Source: DT-110 sp030148525 | Lineage (GTDB): Bacteria; Bacteroidota; Bacteroidia; Chitinophagales; Saprospiraceae | Length of the DNA stretch: 64,000 nt | Direction of reading: 5' to 3' | Assembly: GCA_965227445.1 (NCBI GenBank) | Contig: OZ245751.1 | Coordinates: 6,456,673-6,520,672 of the forward strand | Shown: positions 50,311 through 58,688 of the stretch, in pieces | How positions within the stretch are numbered: the stretch's first letter is position 1 | Layout of the letters: each line of letters opens with the position of its first letter | The notes under the pieces: generated by a model | Seen by the model: the letters and a program-made list of their open reading frames with translations, nothing else | Told to the model about the DNA's origin: nothing | Database searches by the model: none | Position numbers and translations under genes: made by a program

Positions 50311-50397
50311 GATATGAGGTATGAGGTTTGAGGTTTGGGGTTTGAGGTAACCTCTTACCTAACCTCAAACCCCAAACCTCAAACCTCATACCTGGCA
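50299..50397. repeat. Long hairpin repeat of GGTTTGAGG/CCTCAAACC words, copy 2
   Basis: Outer arms TGCCAGGTATGAG (50299-50311) and CTCATACCTGGCA (50385-50397) enclose a perfect 24-bp inner stem (50325-50348 with 50362-50385). The left arm overlaps the last codons of the zinc-ribbon gene, so the hairpin may act as its terminator. Copy 1 is at 48893-48998. Confidence 0.85.
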
Positions 50398-50404
50398 AAG
50401 GGTA

Positions 50405-50417
50405 ATGATAAAAATCA
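50405..50417. promoter_or_regulatory. Fnr-like site, second copy
   Basis: ATGATAAAAATCA, identical over 13 bases with the palindrome at 32275-32288 except that the last T is C here. It lies 80 bp upstream of the TetR gene and could place the envelope-transport operon under the same redox regulator. Confidence 0.45.
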
Positions 50418-50456
50418 CCATCACTCCTATTGACTATCTACTCCTTTCTATATAGT

Positions 50457-50476
50457 TTGACTAAACGTTTGGTCAA
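50457..50476. promoter_or_regulatory. TetR operator palindrome
   Basis: TTGACTAAACGTTTGGTCAA: two 10-bp arms with one mismatch, ending 8 bp before the tetR start codon. Size, symmetry and placement fit an autoregulatory TetR operator. Confidence 0.75.
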
Positions 50477-50484
50477 TAATAAAC

Positions 50485-51099
50485 ATGTCACCACGTACAC
50501 CGGAACAATTTGAGGAAATACGACAGCAGAGCCGGGCCCGGATCATGGAAGAGGCCCTGGAGTTGTTTGCCCGTCAGGGATTTCACAATACCTCGATCAG
50601 TCAGATCGCCAAGGCTGCCAACGTTTCTAAGGGGTTGATGTACAATTACTTTGCTTCCAAGGATGATCTGCTGGAGGCCATTGTCCGTCAGGAGATCGAG
50701 CAGGGAGAAGATCTGATGGAGATTCTGTCGTCCACGACCCACGACCCGTATGAGCAAATACAAATGATCGTGACCGGAGCTATCCAGATGGTCAAAACGG
50801 ACCTGAAACACTGGAAGCTGATCACCATGCTGGCCCTGCAGGAAGAGATCATGCAGCGCATGAGCGAGCTGCTTCGGCAAAAAACCGAACGGGGCCTGGA
50901 GGATGCCATCCGCTTATTTGAACGCATGGGCGTACCCGATCCCAAAGCCGAAGCCTATCTGTTCGGTGCGACCCTGGACGGTATTTTCCTGCACTTTCTG
51001 AGTACCGGCCCTATGGGTGTCGACTATCCCCTGGAGCAAGTTCAGCGAAGTTTGTTACAGCGCTACGAACCGTATAAAACCACAACAAATGAGGATTAA
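50485..51099 (+). CDS. TetR/AcrR-family repressor of the transport operon
   Basis: 204 residues. The N-terminal TetR HTH is ARIMEEALELFARQGFHNTS, ISQIAKAANVSKGLMYNYFA and SKDDLLEAIV. The C-terminal helical ligand-binding domain is variable, as usual; inducers of relatives are hydrophobic molecules. The gene overlaps the LolA-like gene by 11 nt, so repressor and transporter are co-expressed. It likely binds the palindrome at 50457. Confidence 0.93.
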   Translation: MSPRTPEQFEEIRQQSRARIMEEALELFARQGFHNTSISQIAKAANVSKGLMYNYFASKDDLLEAIVRQEIEQGEDLMEILSSTTHDPYEQIQMIVTGAIQMVKTDLKHWKLITMLALQEEIMQRMSELLRQKTERGLEDAIRLFERMGVPDPKAEAYLFGATLDGIFLHFLSTGPMGVDYPLEQVQRSLLQRYEPYKTTTNED

Positions 51100-51835
51100 A
51101 AAATTCCTATGCTTGAGCATGATCCTGGCTGCGGGTATGACCGCCGCCGCCCAGGATGCTACAGAAATCGTCCGCCAGGCCGATGAAAAAATGCGGGGAG
51201 CCTCCAGCTATGCTGAGCTCACCATGACTATTATCCGCCCTGCCTGGACTCGCGAAGTGTCCATGAAAAGCTGGAGCCTCGGCAACGAATACGCTCTGAT
51301 CAAAATCACGGCTCCGGCCCGCGACCGCGGCACCGCAACCCTGAAGCGCGAAAAAGAGATCTGGAATTGGCAACCCACCATTAATCGGGTGATCAAACTC
51401 CCACCCTCCATGATGATGCAATCGTGGATGGGGTCTGACTTCACCAACGATGACCTCATTCAGGAGTCCTCCATCGTTACGGACTACGAACATTCCCTAC
51501 TGGGTACGGAGGATATCGACGGACGCATCTGCTACCGGATCGAACTGACCCCTAAGCCGGATGCTCCGGTTGTATGGGGGCAAATTATTACCTGGATCAG
51601 CCAGGACGAATACCTGCAACTGCGCACCGAATTTTACGACGAAGACAATTACCTGGTCAATACCATGTACGGGAAAGACGTCAAAATGTTGGGGGGTAAA
51701 CTGCTGCCCGCTGTACTGGAAATGGTGCCGGCCGATGAAGAAGGCCATAAAACGGTGGTGGAGTATGAATCCCTGGATTTTGGCGTGGATCTAAAAACCT
51801 CCTTTTTCTCCGTGCAGAATATGAAACGCATTTAA
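51089..51835 (+). CDS. LolA-like outer membrane lipoprotein-sorting protein
   Basis: 248 residues from the ATG at 51089; an upstream frame overlaps tetR. Signal peptide ends at TAAAQ. The mature domain matches the PF17131-type carrier family: IVRQADEKMRGASSYAELTM, IIRPAWTREVSMKSWSLGNE, REKEIWNWQPTINRVIKLPP and MMMQSWMGSDFTNDDLIQ. These are half-barrel periplasmic lipid-binding proteins. Combined with the permease and ATPase genes that follow, it should carry a lipid or lipoprotein across the periplasm. It is not the housekeeping LolA, which has no Met-rich segment of this kind. Confidence 0.9.
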   Translation: MRIKKFLCLSMILAAGMTAAAQDATEIVRQADEKMRGASSYAELTMTIIRPAWTREVSMKSWSLGNEYALIKITAPARDRGTATLKREKEIWNWQPTINRVIKLPPSMMMQSWMGSDFTNDDLIQESSIVTDYEHSLLGTEDIDGRICYRIELTPKPDAPVVWGQIITWISQDEYLQLRTEFYDEDNYLVNTMYGKDVKMLGGKLLPAVLEMVPADEEGHKTVVEYESLDFGVDLKTSFFSVQNMKRI

Positions 51836-51844
51836 TCGGCAACC

Positions 51845-53062
51845 ATGATATTCAAACTAGCCTGGCGTAACATCTGGCGAAACCGTCGCCGCACTTTCAT
51901 CACGGCGGCCTCTATTCTGTTTGCCGTGATGTTCGCTTCCGTGATGGAATCTTTGCAACGCGGTGCCTGGAATAATATGATCAATAACGTTGTCAACTTT
52001 TACTACGGCTACGCTCAGGTTCATCAACGCGATTACTGGGAGGACAAAAGCCTGGACCTGGCTATGCCCCTGACCGATTCCCTGCAGGCACTGGCCGCTA
52101 ATACTGAGGTCGTGGAGGCGATAGTGCCCCGCCTCGAAAGTTTTGGCCTGGCCTCGACGGGGGACCAAACGTTTGGGGTTATGGTAGTCGGTATCGACCC
52201 GGAGCGGGAACAGGCTTTTACCGGCCTGGCCGATCGCCTGTACGAGGGGGCCTACCTGAAGCCCGGTGATGATGGCGCTCTGCTGGCTAGTGGCGTCGCC
52301 GACCGTCTGAACCTGGGCGTAGGTGATACCGTATTGCTGATCTCTCAGGGATATCACGGCGTGAATGCAGCCGGTAAATACCCGGTCCGCGGACTAATTG
52401 ATTTTCCTTCGCCGGAGCTTGATAAACAGCTGTTATACCTGTCGCTGCCCACTGCTCAGTACTTCTACGGAGCTACCGGCATGGTCACGACGGCGGCTCT
52501 CCAGATACGCAATGCCGATGCTTTACCCAGGCTTAAGCGCACCCTGTCGGCCGAATTGGATACCACCTATTATGCATGGCACGACTGGACGGAAATGATG
52601 CCGGAATTGCTCGAAGCCAAAGCGCTGGATAGTGCCGGAAACGTCATCGTCTATTTGTTGCTATACCTCATCATTGCCTTCGGCATCTTCGGTACTATCC
52701 TGATGATGACTCAGGAACGGCAATACGAATTCGGCATTCTCACTTCCATCGGAATGCGGCGCGGACGGCTGGGTAGTGTGATCTGGCTGGAGACCGTGAT
52801 GCTCGGTATAATTGGCGCAGTGGCGGGCATTTTGGTGAGTATTCCCATCGTCTATTATTTGAAAAGGAATCCGATCCAGTTTTCGGGAGCCTACGCCACC
52901 ATGCTGGAGCAATATGGTTTCGAACCCATTTTCCCGGCTCAATTTGATTGGAACATTTTTGGCACCCAGGCACTCTTGGTGTTCATCGTTACGGCTTTGT
53001 TGGGTTTGTACCCCCTATGGCGAATCAGTCGCCTGAAGCCGGTGGAAGCCATGCGTGCCTAA
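51845..53062 (+). CDS. ABC transporter permease, LolC/E-MacB type
   Basis: 405 residues. The N-terminal membrane helix (FKLAWRNIWRNRRRTFIT to SILFAVMFASVME) precedes a large periplasmic MacB-PCD domain (about 45-265) and then three FtsX helices (VYLLLYLIIAFGIFGTILMM, TVMLGIIGAVAGILVSIP, ALLVFIVTALLGLYPLW). This is the lipoprotein-releasing permease fold. Starts 9 bp after the carrier gene. It is distinct from its neighbour at 53091, so the transporter is probably a heterodimer. Confidence 0.92.
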   Translation: MIFKLAWRNIWRNRRRTFITAASILFAVMFASVMESLQRGAWNNMINNVVNFYYGYAQVHQRDYWEDKSLDLAMPLTDSLQALAANTEVVEAIVPRLESFGLASTGDQTFGVMVVGIDPEREQAFTGLADRLYEGAYLKPGDDGALLASGVADRLNLGVGDTVLLISQGYHGVNAAGKYPVRGLIDFPSPELDKQLLYLSLPTAQYFYGATGMVTTAALQIRNADALPRLKRTLSAELDTTYYAWHDWTEMMPELLEAKALDSAGNVIVYLLLYLIIAFGIFGTILMMTQERQYEFGILTSIGMRRGRLGSVIWLETVMLGIIGAVAGILVSIPIVYYLKRNPIQFSGAYATMLEQYGFEPIFPAQFDWNIFGTQALLVFIVTALLGLYPLWRISRLKPVEAMRA

Positions 53063-53090
53063 GCAATTAATTATCCAAAAAACTAGCATC

Positions 53091-54347
53091 ATGACAGCAC
53101 GTTTGGCTTGGCGAAATATCTGGCGTAATCCCACCCGGTCACTGGTGGTGATGGTCGCCATTATGCTGGGGATCTATGCCGCTATGTTTATGAGTGGTTT
53201 CGCAACCGGGATGGCTCGGTCCTACGTCAATAATGCTATACGAACCATGGTCGGCCACATCCAGGTCCACGTGCCCGCTTACCAGGAGGAGGCCCGCTCG
53301 GCTTACTTTTTACCCAGTCCGGCAGACTTAGCGGCTTTCGCCAAAAAGCAGGAGGGACTGGCCGGCTACAGCCTGCGTACCCAGGTAACGGGCATGGCGG
53401 CTTCCAGCCACGGGAACCGGGGCGTACAGATCCGTGGCGTGGATCCACAGCAGGAAGGCTCCGTCACCGACCTGGACGATCTGGTGGCCGACGGTGATTT
53501 TTTTGGGGAAACCCGCCGCAATCAGATCCTGATCGGACGAAAAATGGCCGAAAACCTAAAGGTTGATCTGCGGTCCAAGGTAGTGCTGACCTTCCAGGAC
53601 CTCAGTGGGACTATTACGGCGGGAGCATTTAGGGTCACCGGCATATTTGAATCCGGCAATACAGGGTTCGATGAAGGCATTGTGCTGGTCAGGCAATCCG
53701 ATCTGAATCGCCTGCTGCTGCCTGCTGATTCCATCCTACCCGATTCCCTGTCTATGCCCGATTCCCGGGTTATCGCCCACGAGATGACCCTTTTGCTGGA
53801 TGATCCGGGGCAATTGGATACTATTCAGGAAGCCTTTCAGGCTGCATTTCCGGGTTTATTGGTTGAAAACTATAAAGAGCTGGCGCCCGATTTGCGGCTA
53901 TATGAATCTCAGATCCAGAATATTTCTATCATCTACCTCGCTATCATTCTATTGGCCCTGGTCTTTGGTATCATCAATACTATGCTGATGGCCGTGCTGG
54001 AACGCATCAAAGAGTTGGGTATGCTCATGGCCGTTGGTATGAATAAGGGGAAGGTGTTCAGTATGATCGTTTTGGAGACCCTCTTCCTGACGCTGATCGG
54101 AGCACCCATCGGCATTCTTTTGGGACACCTGACCATTACCTATTTCGGGCGGGTGGGCATTGATCTGTCGGCCTTTTCAACTGCAATGCAGGAGTACGGC
54201 CTGTCGGAACAGCTCTTCCTGGAATTGGAACCGGTCGTGTATTATCAAATCCCCATCGGTGTGCTTATCACCGCTGTATTGGCGGCCTTATACCCGGCCT
54301 GGAAGGCAATTCGCCTGCGTCCGGTCGTTGCCATTCATAAAATATAA
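53091..54347 (+). CDS. ABC transporter permease, second subunit
   Basis: 418 residues from the ATG at 53091 (MTARLAWRNIWRNPTRS); an upstream start at 53055 overlaps the preceding gene. Same layout: one N-terminal helix, MacB-PCD periplasmic domain and an FtsX domain (SIIYLAIILLALVFGIINTM, VLETLFLTLIGAPIGILLGH, IPIGVLITAVLAALYPAWK). The C-terminal coupling motif is KAIRLRPVVAIHKI. Paralogue of the previous permease. Confidence 0.92.
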   Translation: MTARLAWRNIWRNPTRSLVVMVAIMLGIYAAMFMSGFATGMARSYVNNAIRTMVGHIQVHVPAYQEEARSAYFLPSPADLAAFAKKQEGLAGYSLRTQVTGMAASSHGNRGVQIRGVDPQQEGSVTDLDDLVADGDFFGETRRNQILIGRKMAENLKVDLRSKVVLTFQDLSGTITAGAFRVTGIFESGNTGFDEGIVLVRQSDLNRLLLPADSILPDSLSMPDSRVIAHEMTLLLDDPGQLDTIQEAFQAAFPGLLVENYKELAPDLRLYESQIQNISIIYLAIILLALVFGIINTMLMAVLERIKELGMLMAVGMNKGKVFSMIVLETLFLTLIGAPIGILLGHLTITYFGRVGIDLSAFSTAMQEYGLSEQLFLELEPVVYYQIPIGVLITAVLAALYPAWKAIRLRPVVAIHKI

Positions 54348-54351
54348 ATTC

Positions 54352-54409
54352 TTCTCTGACAATTTTATCGCGAAAGCATTTCTATCAAGGCGCGGAAATT
54401 GTCGGAGAA
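54352..54409 (+). other. Intra-operon hairpin before the ATPase gene
   Basis: TTCTCTGACAATTT (54352-54365) pairs with AAATTGTCGGAGAA (54396-54409) over 14 bp with one mismatch, 30-nt loop. No T-run follows the stem, so it is more likely a processing or stability element than a terminator. It separates the permease gene from the ATPase gene. Confidence 0.5.
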
Positions 54410-54426
54410 CCCTATAAATCAACGTC

Positions 54427-55128
54427 ATGGCTGTAATTACAACACGCGGAATCACGAAAACCTATAACCCGGACACCATTCCAGTCCATGCCCTCAACGG
54501 GGTTGACCTCGATATTGAGAAGGGCGAATTCACGGCCATCGTCGGCCCGTCGGGGTCCGGAAAAACGACCTTGCTGAATATCATTGGCGGCCTCGACCGG
54601 CCCAGCGAAGGGAAGGTCATCGTCGGGGGGCAACCTATCGAAGAACTGTCGGAAAACAAATTGATCGACTTTCGCAAAGACCATATTGGTTTTGTCTTTC
54701 AGGCTTACAACCTCATTCCGGTGCTAACCGCTCTGGAAAACGTAGAGTTCGTAATGCTATTGCAAAAGCGGCCCGCTGCGGAGCGGCGCGAGCGAGCTAT
54801 GGAATTACTGCGGGCTGTTGGACTGGAAGATAAGGTCAACAAGCGTCCTTCGGAACTTTCGGGGGGGCAACAGCAACGCGTCGCCGTCGCCCGGGCCCTG
54901 GCTCCGAAGCCCACCTTCATTTTGGCCGACGAGCCTACCGCCAACCTCGATTCCACATCTACGGCCCAGCTGTTAGATATTATGGCGGAGCTCAATCATC
55001 GCGAATCGGTGACTTTCCTGTTCTCCACCCACGATCAAAGGGTGATCGACCGGGCCCGGCGGATCGTGACCCTGGTCGATGGGCGTATAGATGAGGATGT
55101 GCAACAGAGTCAACCGGCCACGTCATAA
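54427..55128 (+). CDS. ABC transporter ATP-binding protein, LolD type
   Basis: 233 residues. Walker A GPSGSGKTT (40-48), Q-loop FVFQAYNLIPVLTALEN, signature LSGGQQQRVAVARAL, Walker B FILADEPTANLDS and H-loop FSTHDQRV. This is the MacB/LolD subfamily that energises mechanotransmission permeases. It completes the transporter with the two FtsX-type subunits upstream. Confidence 0.94.
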   Translation: MAVITTRGITKTYNPDTIPVHALNGVDLDIEKGEFTAIVGPSGSGKTTLLNIIGGLDRPSEGKVIVGGQPIEELSENKLIDFRKDHIGFVFQAYNLIPVLTALENVEFVMLLQKRPAAERRERAMELLRAVGLEDKVNKRPSELSGGQQQRVAVARALAPKPTFILADEPTANLDSTSTAQLLDIMAELNHRESVTFLFSTHDQRVIDRARRIVTLVDGRIDEDVQQSQPATS

Positions 55129-55139
55129 TAAACCGCACC

Positions 55140-56300
55140 ATGAGATTTTCACTGCTATTGCTGATCGTTTTCACCGGAATCGGTACTGTGGCGGGCCAGT
55201 CGGATGAAGATAAGGCCTACTGGCAACTGCGCGGCTATATTAAAAATATGCAGGCGGGCCTTTTCTTCAATCAGGAGGGGAAGACCACGTATCTTCAGGA
55301 TAACCTGTTTCACAATCGCCTGCAGCTCGATGGCTTCTTATCTGAGCACTGGCACGTGCGGGCCGACCTGCGCACCCGTTTGTTCTACGGAGACCTGGTG
55401 CGCCAGACCCCCAATTATGGAGATCAGGTCGACGACGTAAATAACGATTATTTCGATGGATCCCTAGTACTGTTCGAAGGCCGTAGCTGGGTTGGACATA
55501 CCATGCTCGACCGACTGTACGTGGAGTATATGACCGGCGACTGGGAATTCAGTCTGGGGCGCCAGCGCATCAATTGGGGAATCAGTAATGTGTGGAACCC
55601 CAACGACATCTTCAATGCCTTTGCTTTCACCGATTTTGATTACGAGGAGCGCCCGGGCAGTGACGTCCTGCGCGTAAAACGGTACACCGGTTTTGCATCC
55701 AGTGTGGAAGTGGTGGTTCGCATGGCCGATCAACTCGATAAAACTATCATGGCCGGCCTTTGGAAGATCAATACCGGCGGGTACGATATTCAATTCCTGG
55801 GAGGCTACGTCCAGGATAGCTGGGCCATAGGTGGTGGTTGGGCTGGTAGCATCAAAACGGCGGGTTTTAAGGGGGAAATGACCCTGTTTGTGCCTAATAA
55901 ACCCGATAGGGAGGTGAGTTTTGCCGCTACCCTCGGCCTCGATTACGCATTTGAAAACGGATGGTATACCAATTTGGGATACCTCTATAACAGCAACGGC
56001 AGTACGACTGACGGGGTGCTTAATCTCTTCGATTTTCAACTTTCGGCTCAGAATCTGTACCCCTACCGCCATGCCCTGTTTGCCCAGGCCTCCCGGCCCA
56101 TTACCCCGCTTTTTAGCGGAAGCATGGCCCTGATCTACAGTCCGGTCCGGGTGCATCCCCTCTTCGTCAATCCGTCTTTTACCTACAGTGTGGCCACTAA
56201 TTGGGATCTTGATCTGATCGGGCAACTGGTATTTAATCGCGATGATGGTTTTACGAGTCCTCTCCAATCGGCCTTCTTGCGGGTTAAGTACAGTTTTTAG
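55140..56300 (+). CDS. Outer-membrane beta-barrel protein of the transport operon
   Basis: 386 residues. Signal peptide ends at VAGQ. The mature part is built of amphipathic strands ending in Phe (FLRVKYSF), the outer-membrane sorting signature. Conserved segments I recall from operon-linked barrels of the DUF1302-like type include LGRQRINWGISNVWNPNDIF and DFDYEERPGSDVLRVKR. It starts 12 bp after the ATPase gene. It probably accepts the cargo of the carrier at the outer membrane, or is part of its surface exposure. Confidence 0.82.
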   Translation: MRFSLLLLIVFTGIGTVAGQSDEDKAYWQLRGYIKNMQAGLFFNQEGKTTYLQDNLFHNRLQLDGFLSEHWHVRADLRTRLFYGDLVRQTPNYGDQVDDVNNDYFDGSLVLFEGRSWVGHTMLDRLYVEYMTGDWEFSLGRQRINWGISNVWNPNDIFNAFAFTDFDYEERPGSDVLRVKRYTGFASSVEVVVRMADQLDKTIMAGLWKINTGGYDIQFLGGYVQDSWAIGGGWAGSIKTAGFKGEMTLFVPNKPDREVSFAATLGLDYAFENGWYTNLGYLYNSNGSTTDGVLNLFDFQLSAQNLYPYRHALFAQASRPITPLFSGSMALIYSPVRVHPLFVNPSFTYSVATNWDLDLIGQLVFNRDDGFTSPLQSAFLRVKYSF

Positions 56301-56327
56301 CCTTTCGGCAAAAAGGGAAAGGTTGCT

Positions 56328-56816
56328 TCAGGAGTAGTGTTGCTCCAACCGGCGCACAACGGCGAAAGCCGCCGGACAGATTTCCGTATTTTTCAGTGTC
56401 AGGTTCAATATCTGGTGGAAGTGCTTGCGGTCGGTATGGGGGTACTCCCGGCAGGCCCGCGGGCGCACCTCGTAGATGGAGCAGTAATTGTCGGATCCCA
56501 GGAAAGGGCAGGGTGCTATATTGAGCACGTAATCCCCTTCGGCATCCAGGTGCAGGTATTTGTCGATCAGTTCGGCCGGACGTTCTCCCAGGTGTTGGGC
56601 GATCCGGTCAATGTCAACATCCCGGAAGATGGGGCTGGTCGTTTTGCAACAATTGGCACAAGTGAGGCAATCTATGTGCTCGAAAGCTTCGTGGTGCGCT
56701 TCCTGGGCGGTCTGGTCGAGGTCTTTAGGCGGTCTGCGCTTGATACGAGCGAATAGCTTCTTAAAGCGTTTTCGGCTATCAAGAGCACGTTGTCGAATAT
56801 CCTCAGGTGAATACAT
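56328..56816 (-). CDS. YkgJ-family cysteine-cluster protein
   Basis: 162 residues from the ATG at 56816 (MYSPEDIRQRALD); the frame upstream to 56912 lacks family features. Eight-cysteine-type pattern partly seen: LTCANCCKTTSPIF (CxxCC), then APCPFLGSDNYCSIYEVRPR and ACREYP. Such Zn- or Fe-S-binding proteins are conserved but of unknown role, sometimes linked to methylation of flagellin or translation factors. Converges with the barrel gene. Confidence 0.85.
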   Translation of the reverse strand: MYSPEDIRQRALDSRKRFKKLFARIKRRPPKDLDQTAQEAHHEAFEHIDCLTCANCCKTTSPIFRDVDIDRIAQHLGERPAELIDKYLHLDAEGDYVLNIAPCPFLGSDNYCSIYEVRPRACREYPHTDRKHFHQILNLTLKNTEICPAAFAVVRRLEQHYS

Positions 56817-56882
56817 AGGCCGAACATTGGACCACAAAGGTACAAAAGGTAAGCAGGGGATTAAACGAAGGATGTTCAGATT

Positions 56883-57848
56883 GTGTTGGCATATCATTAT
56901 AAAAAGGGGCAATTTGCCCGCTCATTGTCAAACCGGAACATCTTGTCAACGACCACGATTAAAGCCAACGTCCTGGAGGAACAAGTACCCTGGAAAGCCT
57001 GGTTGGTTTTGGGTATCCTTTCCCTGGTGTGGGGATCCTCTTTTATCCTCATTAAGCGGGGCCTGATGATCTTTCCGCCCGAGCAGGTGGGGGCCATGCG
57101 GTTGGCGATTTCCGCCATTGCTTTTTTCCCGTTTCTGATCAGTCGTTTGCATCGCATCGACTGGAAACGTCTGAAATACTTGCTGGTGGTCGGGGTCACG
57201 GGCAGTGGCCTGCCGGCTTTTATGTTTGCCCTGGCACAAACTGAGATCAGCAGTTCCCTGGCGGGCATCCTCAACTCACTGACGCCGCTGTTCACCCTGA
57301 TGATTGGTGTGGCCGCTTTCGGCAGCAAGTTTAGCTGGGCGAAGCTGATTGGCATCTTACTCGGTTTGTTGGGCGCATCAGCCTTAATTCTGCTAGGCAG
57401 CAAGTCTGGTGTGGAAGGCAATATGTGGTACGGACTGTTAGTGGTAATCGCCACAATCAGCTACGCAACCAGCGGCAACGTGGTCGGCAAATACCTCAAG
57501 GATATGAATTCCCTGCTGATCGGTGCCGCTTCCTTCGGCATCGTGGGCATCCCATTGCTCATCTACCTGCTTACGGGTACCTCCTTCCTCCACATAATGC
57601 AGACTGAACCGGGGGCCTGGGAAGCATTGGGCTATATCGCCATCCTGGCCCTCGTGGGGACCTTTGCGGCTTCCGTGATCTTCTTTAAACTAATTCAGTG
57701 GACCAGTCCGGTATTCGGTTCCACGGTAGCCTACCTCATTCCAATCATCGCCCTCGGCTGGGGCGTCGCCGATGGGGAGACTGTAGGGTTCTTCCACCTG
57801 ATCGGCATGGCGATGATTTTGTCGGGGGTGTATCTCTCTAAAAGGTAA
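56883..57848 (+). CDS. EamA/DMT-family exporter
   Basis: Up to 321 residues. The start is uncertain: GTG at 56883, or a TTG at 56943 giving STTTIKANVLEEQVPWKAWL as its first segment. Ten membrane helices in two EamA halves: LVLGILSLVWGSSFILIKRG, SSLAGILNSLTPLFTLMIGV, ASALILLGS; then LGYIAILALVGTFAASVIFF and TVAYLIPIIALGWGVADGE. Members export amino acids, nucleotides or metabolites. The substrate is unknown. Divergent from the YkgJ gene. Confidence 0.85.
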   Translation: MLAYHYKKGQFARSLSNRNILSTTTIKANVLEEQVPWKAWLVLGILSLVWGSSFILIKRGLMIFPPEQVGAMRLAISAIAFFPFLISRLHRIDWKRLKYLLVVGVTGSGLPAFMFALAQTEISSSLAGILNSLTPLFTLMIGVAAFGSKFSWAKLIGILLGLLGASALILLGSKSGVEGNMWYGLLVVIATISYATSGNVVGKYLKDMNSLLIGAASFGIVGIPLLIYLLTGTSFLHIMQTEPGAWEALGYIAILALVGTFAASVIFFKLIQWTSPVFGSTVAYLIPIIALGWGVADGETVGFFHLIGMAMILSGVYLSKR

Positions 57849-57964
57849 ACGGTCCACGGTCCACGGCCCACGGTAAACGGTAAACGGTTTGCTTCTTGCG
57901 GTGCATTACTGCATCGGATTTGCGTATAAAAGCAGAAAAGTTTTCTGCCCTCTAATTTGACCTG

Positions 57965-58537
57965 TTACATGGAAAGGGAAAACTTAGCCGTCAGCCGTTC
58001 CTGCCCGCCGAAGTCCGACATGCCCGTTGAAGCCCGTACGGGCGAAAGCGGGATGGACGAAGGTAGGGAGCCGTCAGCCGTCAGCCTTTTAACCATCACC
58101 AGCGTATCCAACCCATGACTGACGGTCTCGTGGATCGGTTCCCAACCCAGTTTACGGTAAAGACCTCCGGTCATGTTCTGGGTTTGGAGGTACAGAGCAG
58201 GTACCCCAAAAGTACCGGCGATGCGATAAGCTTCCCGAACGAGTTTTGAGGCGAGCCCTTTATTACGAAATGGTGTGTCCACATACACTCCGCCAATCCA
58301 ATGCTCATAATCCGGATACTGGCCCATCTCGTAGAATTTCAGTTGTGTGGCACCAGCTATCTGATCTCCTTCGATGGCAATCAGCATCAGGGGTAAGCGG
58401 TCTGAATGCAGATATTTCTGCTGCCGGTTTACTTCATCCTCCAAGCTCATTCCAGTATACCTGCCCCACTCTTCGTAGTACCATTCCGCAATGGTCGGTA
58501 AATGGTGGGGATGCTCCGTGAGGGTGGTGATTACCAT
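57965..58537 (-). CDS. GNAT-family N-acetyltransferase with repeat-derived tail
   Basis: 190 residues. GNAT fold with the acetyl-CoA loop GVYVDTPFRNKGLASKLVRE and C-terminal ALYLQTQNMTGGLYRKLGW; substrate unknown. The natural C-terminus seems to be VMVKRL; the last about 37 residues (ADGSLPSSIPLSPVRASTG and on) are encoded by a GC-rich dispersed repeat and the GCCGTCAGCCGTCAGCC text (57975-58085). The repeat has therefore extended the frame by removing the original stop. Confidence 0.85.
   Translation of the reverse strand: MVITTLTEHPHHLPTIAEWYYEEWGRYTGMSLEDEVNRQQKYLHSDRLPLMLIAIEGDQIAGATQLKFYEMGQYPDYEHWIGGVYVDTPFRNKGLASKLVREAYRIAGTFGVPALYLQTQNMTGGLYRKLGWEPIHETVSHGLDTLVMVKRLTADGSLPSSIPLSPVRASTGMSDFGGQERLTAKFSLSM
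58000..58066. repeat. CCCGCCGAAG palindromic repeat within the GNAT 3' end
   Basis: CCTGCCCGCCGAAGTCCGAC continues to TGCCCGTTGAAGCCCGTACG and GGCGAAAGCGGG. Palindromic core CCCGTACGGG. Same family as the repeats at 7170, 10377, 25316, 25433 and 47110. Confidence 0.65.
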
Positions 58538-58605
58538 ACACCTGATTTGTAATTGATAATGTTTAATTTATAATTTTTAATTAGCTGAATATCATATGTT
58601 TAATT

Positions 58606-58688
58606 AAAAATTAAACACTAAAAATTAAACACTAAAAATTAAACACTAAAAATTAAACACTAAAAATTAAAAATTAAAAATTAAAAAT
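58606..58688. repeat. AT-rich 14-bp tandem array
   Basis: AAAAATTAAACACT four times in perfect tandem (58606-58661), then a shorter AAAAATT unit repeated to the stop codon of the gamma-carbonic anhydrase gene. Part of the dispersed AT-rich 3'-end family. Confidence 0.8.
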
